Source of the DNA: Rhodovulum sp. ES.010
Lineage (GTDB): Bacteria > Pseudomonadota > Alphaproteobacteria > Rhodobacterales > Rhodobacteraceae
Direction of reading: 5' to 3'
Assembly (NCBI RefSeq): GCF_900142935.1
Contig: NZ_FSRS01000002.1
Coordinates: 35,436-99,435 of the forward strand
Length of the DNA: 64,000 nucleotides
Shown here: positions 9,849-18,520 of the stretch, in pieces
Position numbering within the stretch: position 1 is the stretch's first letter
Layout of the letters: each line of letters opens with the position of its first letter
Translations under genes and position numbers: made by a program
Notes under the pieces: model-generated
The model's input: only the letters and a program-made list of their open reading frames with translations
The model's database searches: none
Told to the model about the DNA's origin: nothing

Positions 9849-10646
9849 GTGACGATCGACTGGCAGAGCCTGACCTGGAGCGAGACGGATACCGACGCGA
9901 CGATCCGCGTGAACGTCGCGTCGCCAGAGGCGCTGCTCGCCGATCTCGGCGCGCGGATCGCGGCCGGCCGGGGGTTCTCGGTGGCCACGCTGAACCTCGA
10001 CCACGTCGTCAAGCTGCGCCGGCTGCCAAGGTTCCGGGCCGCCTATGCCGCCCACAGCCACGTGACGGCCGACGGCAACCCGATCGTCTGGATCCTGCGG
10101 CTGGCCGGTGACCGGGTGCGGCTGACGCCGGGATCGGAACTGGTCGGGCCGGTGGCCGCCCTGGCCGCCCGGGCCGGCGTACCGGTGGGCCTGTTCGGCG
10201 CGACCGGCGAGTCGCTCCGGGGCGCGGCCGCGGCGCTGGAGGCACGCCATCCGGGGCTGAGGGTCGCCGCGCGGATCGCCCCGCCGATGGGGTTCGATCC
10301 CGAGGAGGCCGAGGCCGACCGGCTGATCGCCGAACTCGCCGCCAGCGGCGCCCGGGTCGTGTTCCTCGCGCTCGGCGCGCCCAAGCAGGAGATCCTGGCG
10401 GCCCGGATCGCGCGCGCCCATCCCGGCATGGGGATCTTGTCGATCGGGGCCGGGCTCGATTTCCTGTCCGGCGCGCAGAACCGGGCCCCGGCCCCGGTTC
10501 GGGCGCTGGCGCTGGAATGGGTCTGGCGGCTGGCGCAGGACCCCGGGCGGCTTTGGCGCCGGTACAGGGACTGTTTCGCGATCCTGCCGGGGCTGACCGT
10601 GGCGGCGCTCCGGCTGCGCGGCGCAGGCCGGGCGGGGCCGCGATGA
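9849..10646 (+). CDS. WecG/TagA/CpsF-family glycosyltransferase (GT26)
   Basis: 265 residues. Motifs: TLNLDHVV, HVTADGNPIVW (the Asp-Gly-x-Pro core of the family), PVGLFGATGESL, VFLALGAPKQE and GAGLDFLSG. The family typically adds N-acetylmannosamine or a uronic form to an undecaprenyl-linked acceptor. The GTG start at 9849 is set by a strong ribosome site (GGAAGGAG at 9835-9842, 6 bp spacing). Its stop overlaps the ATG of the next gene. A GT26 enzyme implies that the initiating phospho-glycosyltransferase lies outside the window, because none was found here. Confidence 0.9.
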   Translation: MTIDWQSLTWSETDTDATIRVNVASPEALLADLGARIAAGRGFSVATLNLDHVVKLRRLPRFRAAYAAHSHVTADGNPIVWILRLAGDRVRLTPGSELVGPVAALAARAGVPVGLFGATGESLRGAAAALEARHPGLRVAARIAPPMGFDPEEAEADRLIAELAASGARVVFLALGAPKQEILAARIARAHPGMGILSIGAGLDFLSGAQNRAPAPVRALALEWVWRLAQDPGRLWRRYRDCFAILPGLTVAALRLRGAGRAGPR

Positions 10647-12169
10647 TCCCGCCGCTTTTCGTCCTGGCCCTGTGGCCGCCGGTGGTGGCCGTGCTGTTCG
10701 CCCGGCTGAAACCGGCGCAGGCGGTCGTCTGGTCGATCCTGGCGGGTTACCTGCTCCTGCCCGAGAAGGAAGGCTTCAACTTTCCGCTGTTTCCGCTGAT
10801 CGACAAGCATGTCATCCCCTCGCTCGCGGCCCTGACCTGCGCGGCGGCGGTGGCCGGGACCGCGATGCGCGACCCCCGGCAGGGCGTGCGGCCGGGCTGG
10901 CTGCCCCGGTCGCCCCTGGCGCTGTTGTGCATCACCGGCCTGGTGGCGGGCACCCTGGCCACGGTGCTCACGAATGGCGATGCGCTCGTCTACGGCGGAA
11001 GGGTCGTCGTGGGGCTGCACCCCACGAAGGCGCCCTCCATGCTCGTGGAAGCGATGCTGGCGCTGATCCCCTTCTTCCTGGCCCGGCGGTTCCTGGGCCG
11101 GCCCGAGGCGCATCGCTTCCTGCTGGTGGCGCTGGCGACGGCTGCGCTCGGCTATTCGCTGCTCGCGCTCTACGAGGTGCGGATGTCGCCGCAGCTCAAT
11201 GTCAAGATCTACGGCTATTTCCAGCACATATGGAACCAGCATGTGCGCGGCGACGGGTTCCGGCCGCTCGTTTTCCTGGAACACGGGCTCTGGCTGTCGC
11301 TGTTCTTCTCGGGCGCGGTGCTGGCCGCCCTGGGGCTCTACCGCGCCGGCAGCGGCCGCGGGCGGTTCCTCTGGCTCGCCGCGGCGGGCTGGCTGTTCAT
11401 GACCCTGGTGCTGAGCAAGTCGCTGGGCGCCCTGGCGGTGACGGTGGTCCTTGCCCCGGTGATCCTGTTCCTGGGCATGCGCACGCAGTTGCTGGCGGCC
11501 TCGGTCATCGCCGCAATCGTGATCACCTATCCGATGCTTCGCGGGGCGGGGCTGGTCCCGATCGGCCCGGTGGTGAGCCTGGCCGAACAGATCGATCCCG
11601 GCCGGGCGGCGTCGCTGGAGACCCGGCTGCAGAACGAGGAGGCGCTGCTTGCGAAGGCGAACCAGCGGCCGGTCTTCGGCTGGGGCAGATGGGGGGGGCG
11701 CAACCGGGTCTACGACGAGTCCGGGCACGATATCACCGTCACCGACGGGCACTGGGTCATCACCATCGGCGCTTCGGGCTGGATCGGCTATCTGTGCAAG
11801 TTCGGATTGCTGGCCGGGGCGATCATCGTGCTGTGGCTCCGGTCGCGCCGCTACGAGATCGATCCCGTCACCGCGGCGCTGGCGGTGGTGCTGGCGGGCA
11901 ACCTGATCGACCTGCTTCCCAATGCCGGCCTGACCCCGCTGACCTGGCTGATGGCCGGCGCCCTTTACGGCAGGGTCGAATACGGCCGTATCGGCAAGAC
12001 GGCGGAGGCCCCCGCCGAGGCCGGCCGCCAGGGCCCGCGGCTCAGCCGGTTCGGCCCCGGAACGCAGCCCGACGCGGCGCCCCCGGCCCTGCCGCAGCGC
12101 GCCCCGGGGCCGGTCTATGCGCGCCACCGGCACGGGCCGCGGCAACGGAGGGTCTCTCATGTCAAGTGA
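10643..12169 (+). CDS. Wzy / O-antigen ligase-like polytopic membrane protein
   Basis: 508 residues with about ten or more hydrophobic helices (for example LFVLALWPPVVAVLFA, FLLVALATAALGYSLLAL, LNVKIYGYFQHIW loop, LAVTVVLAPVILFLGM) and a large loop before the end with GWGRWGGRN and TVTDGHWVITIG. This layout matches polymerases and ligases of the O-antigen ligase superfamily, which join lipid-linked repeat units in the periplasm. The ATG at 10643 overlaps the upstream stop (ATGA). A proline/alanine-rich cytoplasmic tail ends the protein and overlaps the next gene by 11 bp. Polymerase versus ligase cannot be decided. Confidence 0.8.
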   Translation: MIPPLFVLALWPPVVAVLFARLKPAQAVVWSILAGYLLLPEKEGFNFPLFPLIDKHVIPSLAALTCAAAVAGTAMRDPRQGVRPGWLPRSPLALLCITGLVAGTLATVLTNGDALVYGGRVVVGLHPTKAPSMLVEAMLALIPFFLARRFLGRPEAHRFLLVALATAALGYSLLALYEVRMSPQLNVKIYGYFQHIWNQHVRGDGFRPLVFLEHGLWLSLFFSGAVLAALGLYRAGSGRGRFLWLAAAGWLFMTLVLSKSLGALAVTVVLAPVILFLGMRTQLLAASVIAAIVITYPMLRGAGLVPIGPVVSLAEQIDPGRAASLETRLQNEEALLAKANQRPVFGWGRWGGRNRVYDESGHDITVTDGHWVITIGASGWIGYLCKFGLLAGAIIVLWLRSRRYEIDPVTAALAVVLAGNLIDLLPNAGLTPLTWLMAGALYGRVEYGRIGKTAEAPAEAGRQGPRLSRFGPGTQPDAAPPALPQRAPGPVYARHRHGPRQRRVSHVK

Positions 12170-13166
12170 CACGGCGTTCGCGGCGCCGCCCGCCGAGGTC
12201 GCGGTGATCGTGGTGAACCACGGCACCGCCGAGCTGGCCATCGCCGCGGTGGAAAGCGTGCTGGCGCGCGACCATGGCGGGCGCGCGGTCGAGCTGCACC
12301 TGGTCGACAACGCCTCGCCGGACGACGATGCGGACAGGCTGGCCGCCGCCCATGCGGAACGCGGCTGGGGCGCGCGGGTCGTGCTGCATCTCGAATCCGA
12401 GAATCACGGCTTCGGCCGGGGCAACAACCTGGTGCTGGAGCAGCTCGCGGCCCGCCGGACCCCGCCCGACAAGGTGTTTCTGCTGAACCCCGATGCGCGG
12501 CTCGAGAACGAGGCGCTGGACCTTCTCGCCGGGGTGCTCGACGCCCGTCCAAAGGCCGCCTTCGCCGGGTCCGCGATCGTGACCCCGGGGGGCGACCGGG
12601 TCGCCGCGGCGTTCCGGTTTCCAAGCCCCCTGGGCGAATTCGTCCGCCAGGTCAATTTCGGCCCGGTCGCCCGGCTGATGGCGAACCGCGTCGCCTCGCT
12701 GCCGCCCGACCTGCCCGAAAGCCGGGTCGACTGGGTGTCGGGCGCGGCGGTGATGGCGCGGTTCGAGGCGCTCCGCGCGCTGGATTTCTTCGAGCCGGCC
12801 TATTTCCTGTATTACGAAGAGGTCGACCTGATGCACCGCGCCGCCCGCGCGGGCTGGGAAAGTTGGTATGTGCCCGAAGCGCTGGTGGTCCATGCCGAGG
12901 GCGTGTCGACGGGGATGAAGCGGGGGCTATGCAACCGGCCGCGCCGGCCGGCCTACTGGTATCGGTCCTGGCGCACCTATTTCCGGGGCAATTACGGCGC
13001 GGCCGGTGTGCGACTGGCGGCTCTTGCCTGGCTTTCGGGAGCGCTGGCCGATCACGGCCTGTCGCGCTTGCGGGGGCGCCAGCCCTCGGTGCCGCGCCAC
13101 TTCTTCGGCGATTTCTGGGCGCTGATCGGCCGGCCGCTCCTGGGGCTGAGAGAGGGACGGACGTGA
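12159..13166 (+). CDS. Glycosyltransferase family 2 (rhamnosyltransferase-like)
   Basis: 335 residues. VAVIVVNHGTAELAIAAVES, LHLVDNASPDDDADRL, NHGFGRGNNL and VFLLNPDARLENEAL are characteristic of GT2 enzymes close to WbbL-type rhamnosyltransferases; WVSGAAVMARFEAL and YYEEVDLMHRAARAGW follow. With a full dTDP-rhamnose operon nearby, transfer of rhamnose is plausible but not proven. The ATG at 12159 has CGGAG 8 bp upstream and lies inside the end of the preceding gene. Confidence 0.87.
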   Translation: MSSDTAFAAPPAEVAVIVVNHGTAELAIAAVESVLARDHGGRAVELHLVDNASPDDDADRLAAAHAERGWGARVVLHLESENHGFGRGNNLVLEQLAARRTPPDKVFLLNPDARLENEALDLLAGVLDARPKAAFAGSAIVTPGGDRVAAAFRFPSPLGEFVRQVNFGPVARLMANRVASLPPDLPESRVDWVSGAAVMARFEALRALDFFEPAYFLYYEEVDLMHRAARAGWESWYVPEALVVHAEGVSTGMKRGLCNRPRRPAYWYRSWRTYFRGNYGAAGVRLAALAWLSGALADHGLSRLRGRQPSVPRHFFGDFWALIGRPLLGLREGRT

Positions 13167-14149
13167 CCGGCGCCCCGGCGGACGCGACCCTGGCCCGAGA
13201 TGACACCGCGGCGGTGATCATCGGGCGGAACGAGGGAGCGCGGCTGATCGCCTGTCTCGCCTCGGTCGCCGGCCGGGCGCGCCGGCTGGTCTATGTCGAT
13301 TCCGGCTCGACCGATGGCAGCGTCGCCGCCGCCCGTGCGGCGGGCGCAGAGGTGGTCGAACTGGACATGTCGGTGCCGTTCACGGCGGCGCGGGCGCGCA
13401 ATGCCGGCGTCGCCGCCCTCGGCGCGGCACCGGCGCTGGCCTATGTGCAATTCGTCGACGGCGACTGCGAGGTGACAGCCGGCTGGATCGCGGCCGCGCA
13501 ACGGTTTCTCGACAGCCACCCGGAGGTCGCCGCGGTGACGGGCCAGATACGCGAGCGCCACCCCGAGGCGACCTTCTGGAACCGGCTGATCGTCGAGGAA
13601 TGGAAGGGCGAGCCGGGCCCGGTGAAGGCCTGCGGCGGCAACGCGATGATGCGCCTGGCCGCCTTCCGCGCGGCGGGCGGGTTCGATCCCGGCATCATCG
13701 CCGGCGAAGAGCCCGAGCTGTGCGTGCGGCTGCGCATGGCGGGCTGGAAGATCTGGCGGCTCGCCGACGAGATGGTGCTGCACGACGTGGCGATGACCCG
13801 GTTCGGGCAATGGTGGCAGCGCTGCCGGCGGGCGGGCTATACCTATGCGGAAGGGGTCGCCATGCACGGGCGCCCGCCGGAACGGCTGCACGTGGCACGG
13901 CTGCGCCGCACGCTGCTCTGGGGCCTGGCGCTGCCGCTGGCGGCGCTCGCCGGGCTGGCGGTCACGCCCTGGGCGGCGCTGCTGCTCGCCGCCTGGCCGC
14001 TGCAGATCGCGCGGCTGGCGGCGCGCGGCATGTGGCCTCCGGCGGCGGCCTTCCTGATGCTGGCCAAGTTCGCCGAACTGCACGGCGCCGCGACCTGGGC
14101 CTGGCGGCGGCTGCGCCGCGGCCCGGCCCGCCTGCTCGAGTACAAGTGA
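13163..14149 (+). CDS. Glycosyltransferase family 2 with C-terminal membrane segment
   Basis: 328 residues from the GTG at 13163, which overlaps the upstream stop (GTGA). VIIGRNEGARLIACLASV, VYVDSGSTDGSV, ARNAGVAAL and QFVDGDCEVT define the GT-A donor site; CGGNAMMRLAAF and GEEPELCVRLRMAGW follow. Two hydrophobic helices near residues 245-285 (LLWGLALPLAALAGLAV, WAALLLAAWPLQIARLA) would tether it to the inner membrane. It is the last gene of the xrtD operon, and about 190 bp follow before the next gene. Confidence 0.87.
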   Translation: MTGAPADATLARDDTAAVIIGRNEGARLIACLASVAGRARRLVYVDSGSTDGSVAAARAAGAEVVELDMSVPFTAARARNAGVAALGAAPALAYVQFVDGDCEVTAGWIAAAQRFLDSHPEVAAVTGQIRERHPEATFWNRLIVEEWKGEPGPVKACGGNAMMRLAAFRAAGGFDPGIIAGEEPELCVRLRMAGWKIWRLADEMVLHDVAMTRFGQWWQRCRRAGYTYAEGVAMHGRPPERLHVARLRRTLLWGLALPLAALAGLAVTPWAALLLAAWPLQIARLAARGMWPPAAAFLMLAKFAELHGAATWAWRRLRRGPARLLEYK

Positions 14150-14336
14150 GCGCGGCGCGGGGGCGGACCGGCCCCTGCGCGGCCCGCACCGGCGGGCGTC
14201 GCCCCCCACCGCACGGTGGGGTCAGCCATCCTACATCAATTCCGGCAATGCTCGGCTCCCGTGTCGTTCCGGACCCCGGCCAGGGGCCGGAAGGATGCCG
14301 ACAGCCCATTCCGAGCAATGCAGGACACCGCGCCCC

Positions 14337-17102
14337 ATGTCTGACCGTTTCAAAGAATTCCAGCCCGGGCTCGAAAGCCCCGCCGGGGACGAGGCGACGC
14401 TGCGGATCGAGTCGAACGGATCTGACGTCGTCGTGACACTGAACGGCACCGAAATCTTCAACCTGGCCGATACCGGCCTGACCGGTGGCAAGCCCGGATT
14501 CCGCGCCTATGGTGATGATTCCGGCAGCCAGTTCATGCAAATCATCACGTTCACAGGGGGGGAGCATCTGATGGCCATTCGTTCAATCATTCCAAGCGAC
14601 ACGCAGGCAAGCCTGGGGGTACAGATGGGCAGCGCCTCCGCGATCACCATTTCCGTGGCGGCCTGGGGCCGCGGCGCCCCGCGGCACATGGGCCACGGGC
14701 TGCTGGGCGGCGATGCGTCCCTGCCCCTGCCCGCCGGCTTCGGGCCCGGCAACCACCACATGCTGGCCACGGATGCGAACGGGCGCGTGGACATCCGCCC
14801 CGGCCCGAACCACCGCTCGATCTATTTCGGGAAGGCCGGGGGCGCGACCACCCATACCCGCGCGCAGATCGCGGCGGCCACGGGCATTGCCGACTCCCAG
14901 GTGCCCGCCCAGATCAGGATCGGGCTGCCGGTTTCGGGGACCAAGCATTTCTGGGGCCAGCACCCGGATTACGCGCTGGAACCCGGCCTGGTCTGGAACG
15001 TGACGGAACAGTTCTTTGCGCTGGAGACCACCCAGCCGATCTCGATCTGGTTCCATTTCGAGCGCGGCGGCACCTTTGCCAGCCTCGGGAAATGGGCGGG
15101 CAAATCGGGCTATCTGCGCCACCCCATCGTCTACAAGGCCTATGGCAGCGGCCCCCTGCCGGTCATTTCCCGGCCGCTGGCTTTCATCGGGGCCCCGGAA
15201 AACAACATCGTCCTCGAGGAACTGGACAACGGGCAGATCGCCGAACCCCCGATCAACCCGGACGATGAGAACGGCGGCCGGATCAAGGAAGGTTTCCTCT
15301 TCAACCAGCCCAGCCGGAACTGGCTCATCAACCTGTGCGACCTGTCGGGCAAGGAACGCGCGTTCCAGGGCGTGTCCCGGTTCACGCTGACCCGGAACCG
15401 GATCAACGATTCCCGCTATCTCCGCCCGAGGGACGGGATCACATGGGCCACGGCGGCCCTGTCCCGCGACGACCGGATCATGGGCTTCTACGCCTACGAT
15501 GCCGACGGCTTCGCGCTGTTTCGGAACACGGTGGTCGAGGCCGGGTTCCACCGGGATTTCGACCCCGACGCCAACCCGCCGACCGCCGAGGACCCGCTGT
15601 CCCCGTCGCAATTCAACCACGGCGGCTACATCAAGGAGGTGGGGAGCGACCATACCGCCATCGAGAACGTCTTCGCCTTCAACTCGTCGCACGGCGTCAA
15701 GTGGGGGTCGGGCGTCTTCCAGGTTCACAACCTCTATTTCGAGAACCCGGCCCACTACCTGATCCTGGGGCCCTACACCTACAACCAGGACCCCGCCAAG
15801 AACGCCGGGATGAACATCTCGGTCTGCTACCAGAACGTGATGCTCGGCACGCGCTGGCCGCCCGCTTTCGGCGGCATAGACAGCATCGCCTATTTCCGCG
15901 GCCAGATCGGCACCGGCGGCGCCGCCTACCCCTGGCAATGGGAGCAGGTGCTGCTGCACGCGGCCAACCCCAACGACCCCGCCGAGGTCGAGGCGAAACC
16001 CGACAGCTTCGCGGAATATTCCGAGGCCGTCTCGACGACGCATGGCGAAAACGCGGACACGCCCTGGCCGATCCGGAACTTCGTGGGCAACTGGCTGGAA
16101 TACGAGGACGTGAACATCACGCTCGATCAGGCCGGGCTCAACGACCTGACGCTGCATCACTGGGTCGACGACGAACTGGGCCAGCCGCGGGGAAGTTCGG
16201 ACACGCTGAACGTGGTGGACTATCTCAAGGCGGTCGATTTCGATACGATCCCGCAGATCGTCGCGCACTTCCTGACCACGCTGGGCGCGGATTACGGCGT
16301 CTATTCGGGCGCTGATACCCTGACCTTCACCCCCGAGCCCCGTTCCGAGGGCTGGCGCTGGGACGGGCCCTACAACTGGTCGCTTGGCCGCGTGCCGCAG
16401 GGCGGCGACAGCGTGGCGCTGAACGGCGCGGACCCGGTGGCGGGCTGGCAGAACATCCATCTCGCCGCGCTCGACTTGGGGGCGAACGCCAACCTGATCC
16501 GCTTCGGCGGGCGGATGGTGCTGGACGCGCTCAGCGGGTCGGGCACGATTACGGTCAGGGACAGCGCGGAAATCTACCTCGGCGCGGTTTCAAGCAGCGG
16601 GATCGCGATGACGCTGGAGGATGGCGGCCTGCTGCTGACCGGCAGCGTCGCCGACAACCTGTCGCTGACCTGCGAGGGGCTATGCGAGGCGATCATCCAG
16701 CCCGGCGCGGCCCTGACCATCGCCCCCGGCCAGACGCTCACCATCGACGGCGACGCCGGCAAGGTCGGCTTCGACGGCGCGGGCGGCGGCACGGCGACCC
16801 TGACGCTGGCCGGCAGCTTGCAGTTCGTGGCCGGCCCGACGGCGTTTTCCGTGATCCGGGAATGGGACACCGGGCTGCCCGGGCTCGACGCCTACAACCG
16901 GCCGGTCCCCCGCTCGGTGGCCTCGACTGTCGTTCTCGGCGGCGACCTGATCGTGGACGTGACGGGGCTGGCCCCGAACGTCTACACCCTGATTGCCGCG
17001 GACAGCCTGTCGGGCGACTTCGCCAGCACGCAAGTCACCGGCGGGACCGGCACCGTGAGCATCGATCGGGCGGCGGGCGCGGTCACGATCAAGGTCGACT
17101 GA
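14337..17102 (+). CDS. Large beta-helix-type protein with N-terminal beta-sandwich; paralog of the giant proteins
   Basis: 921 residues from ATG 14337. Residues 1-80 resemble the second half of a LamG/concanavalin-like fold (VVVTLNGTEIFNLADTG, GFRAYGDDSGSQF). From about 140 comes a block shared with the giant protein at 22770-27173 (NHHMLATDANGRV...NHRSIYF against HYMLATDANDEV...NHRDVYV), then a long region with right-handed beta-helix character. A strand-rich tail begins with WRWDGPYNWSLGRVPQGGDSV. There is no Sec signal or C-terminal anchor. A second in-frame ATG at 14571 has a strong ribosome site after a run of seven G, so the short sandwich may be an extension or remnant. Likely a secreted polysaccharide-binding or -modifying protein; not assigned to a named family. 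Confidence 0.6.
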   Translation: MSDRFKEFQPGLESPAGDEATLRIESNGSDVVVTLNGTEIFNLADTGLTGGKPGFRAYGDDSGSQFMQIITFTGGEHLMAIRSIIPSDTQASLGVQMGSASAITISVAAWGRGAPRHMGHGLLGGDASLPLPAGFGPGNHHMLATDANGRVDIRPGPNHRSIYFGKAGGATTHTRAQIAAATGIADSQVPAQIRIGLPVSGTKHFWGQHPDYALEPGLVWNVTEQFFALETTQPISIWFHFERGGTFASLGKWAGKSGYLRHPIVYKAYGSGPLPVISRPLAFIGAPENNIVLEELDNGQIAEPPINPDDENGGRIKEGFLFNQPSRNWLINLCDLSGKERAFQGVSRFTLTRNRINDSRYLRPRDGITWATAALSRDDRIMGFYAYDADGFALFRNTVVEAGFHRDFDPDANPPTAEDPLSPSQFNHGGYIKEVGSDHTAIENVFAFNSSHGVKWGSGVFQVHNLYFENPAHYLILGPYTYNQDPAKNAGMNISVCYQNVMLGTRWPPAFGGIDSIAYFRGQIGTGGAAYPWQWEQVLLHAANPNDPAEVEAKPDSFAEYSEAVSTTHGENADTPWPIRNFVGNWLEYEDVNITLDQAGLNDLTLHHWVDDELGQPRGSSDTLNVVDYLKAVDFDTIPQIVAHFLTTLGADYGVYSGADTLTFTPEPRSEGWRWDGPYNWSLGRVPQGGDSVALNGADPVAGWQNIHLAALDLGANANLIRFGGRMVLDALSGSGTITVRDSAEIYLGAVSSSGIAMTLEDGGLLLTGSVADNLSLTCEGLCEAIIQPGAALTIAPGQTLTIDGDAGKVGFDGAGGGTATLTLAGSLQFVAGPTAFSVIREWDTGLPGLDAYNRPVPRSVASTVVLGGDLIVDVTGLAPNVYTLIAADSLSGDFASTQVTGGTGTVSIDRAAGAVTIKVD

Positions 17103-17142
17103 CCGCCCTGCCCCGCCGGGCAGCCGGTCCGCGGACCTGCGA

Positions 17143-18147
17143 TCAGGTCTCCCGGCGCTTGGCGAGCCAGCCCAGAAAGGCCCGGTCGGGCGCCCGCAGC
17201 GGCGTCCGACCGGTCCGCGCCCAGAAAGCCCGCCATTCCGCCTCCAGCGCGTAGACATCGGCACCGGGGGCAAGGCGCCGGGCCTCCTCGAGCACCTCGG
17301 GCGACAGCACGGGCGCCTGTCCGGGCTCGACCACCGCATCGCGCAGGGAGACGCGGATCAGGTCGCCCGGCTCCTCGACCAGGTGGTACTCGGGCAGCGG
17401 ATCGCGGCCGATGATCTCGCGCAGCATCGCGCGGAACACGCGTTTCGGGCTTGCCGAGCCGGTCTTGAGCGCCAGCGTGGTCACCGACACACGCCATTCG
17501 GGCTGGCGCCCGCAATGCTTGCGGCACAGTTCGTAAAGGCGCCGCTCCAGCGGTTTTCTCAGGCGGAAATATCCCCTGTCGAGGGTCAGCACGCTGCGCG
17601 ACAGCACCGCGCGGTACAGCCATTCCGACAGCGTAACCCGTACGCTGACCATGCGTCCGGCGCGGGTCCGGCGCACGATCTGCCAGCTCTCGATCAGCCC
17701 GAAGCCCGTCGTGGTCTCGACATCGCCGGTCACGATATTGGTGGTGATCCGGGTGCCGGCCAGCCGCTCGAAGGCATCGCGCAACCGCCGGTAGCCGTCG
17801 CCGCTGGTTTCGCGGTTGGTCGCGGTCAGGAGGTCGTAGGCGGTCAGCGTCAGGTGGCGCGAAGTCTCGCGCCCGGCGTTCAGCGCCGCCATAAGCTGGC
17901 TGATGCAGAAGATCAGGATATCGGCGTCGAAGGTCGTCGCTCGGCCCTTGACGCTGGGCGTGACGGTGACGCGGATGCCGTTGTGGTCGTAATCCAGAAC
18001 GCGGCGGTCCGGCCGGGTCGAGAGCGAGAACAGCGGATGTTCCATCGCCGCGATGTCATGCTTGGGACTGGGCGCAAGAAAGTCGCAGACGAAGAAGTCG
18101 CCCAACGCGGCGGGTGTCCCGCCCGATCGTACCTGCCCGTCCCGCAT
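17143..18147 (-). CDS. repA: Plasmid replication initiator (RPA/RepA family)
   Basis: 334 residues. The central region (HPLFSLSTRPDRRVLDYDHNG, GRATTFDADILIFCISQ, LTAYDLLTATNRETSGDGYRRLRDAFERLAGT) matches the RPA initiator family found on proteobacterial plasmids, including roseobacter replicons; winged-helix DNA-binding segments are expected around RLRDAFERL and PLERRLYELCRKH. It would bind the iterons just upstream of its own start and open the origin. It is divergent from parA across a 373-bp origin region and convergent with the beta-helix gene (40 bp apart). Only one copy is present in the window, because the inverted duplication stops short of it. Confidence 0.88.
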   Translation of the reverse strand: MRDGQVRSGGTPAALGDFFVCDFLAPSPKHDIAAMEHPLFSLSTRPDRRVLDYDHNGIRVTVTPSVKGRATTFDADILIFCISQLMAALNAGRETSRHLTLTAYDLLTATNRETSGDGYRRLRDAFERLAGTRITTNIVTGDVETTTGFGLIESWQIVRRTRAGRMVSVRVTLSEWLYRAVLSRSVLTLDRGYFRLRKPLERRLYELCRKHCGRQPEWRVSVTTLALKTGSASPKRVFRAMLREIIGRDPLPEYHLVEEPGDLIRVSLRDAVVEPGQAPVLSPEVLEEARRLAPGADVYALEAEWRAFWARTGRTPLRAPDRAFLGWLAKRRET

Positions 18148-18202
18148 CGCCTCACCGATCCCCGTATTCCGGGATTCGTCGTTTCATTGACGGGTACAGT
18201 AG

Positions 18203-18296
18203 TTATCCACATCCCGGCCGTAAAGCGGCGGATCGGGGGATCGGAGTCGGTTCCTCGTGGCTTCGGAATCGCCCGATCGTGGGATCGGAATCGCCT
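18203..18296. other. oriV: Candidate replication origin: DnaA box plus three 22-bp iterons
   Basis: Between divergent repA and parA lies a perfect DnaA box, TTATCCACA (18203-18211). It is followed by three tandem units exactly 22 bp apart, at 18231, 18253 and 18275. Their conserved second halves are TCGGAGTCGG at 18241 and TCGGAATCGCC at 18263 and 18285. Twenty-two bp is about two helical turns, the usual spacing of initiator iterons. The first halves (GATCGGGGGA, CCTCGTGGCT, GATCGTGGGA) are also related. A/T-rich DNA suitable for melting follows at 18300-18400. Confidence 0.7.
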
Positions 18297-18520
18297 TGGC
18301 TCGCAGAACGGCGAAAAAATCCTTTCAGAAAAAATGCTTAGAAAAAGCGCGGACTCTCCGTAACGATACATATAACATCAAGATAACTGGGCTGCCCGGC
18401 CTATGCCTTGCGCAAAGGTCCGGCATCACCGCCAAAAGCTCCCAAGAAGAGACGTGTCCCTTGGCATGTGACACGTTTTGCGGCATGCTTAAAAAAAAGC
18501 GTGACATGGAGGATCGAGCG

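Noticed and set aside
10043..12310. Open frame of 755 codons on the minus strand opposite the Wzy-like gene
   Set aside because: Antisense shadow with no motif; the plus strand carries overlapping, well-spaced glycan genes.
14150..14336. Attenuator or riboswitch before the beta-helix protein
   Set aside because: Only short GC-rich inverted pairs were seen (for example around 14200-14220); no known riboswitch pattern.
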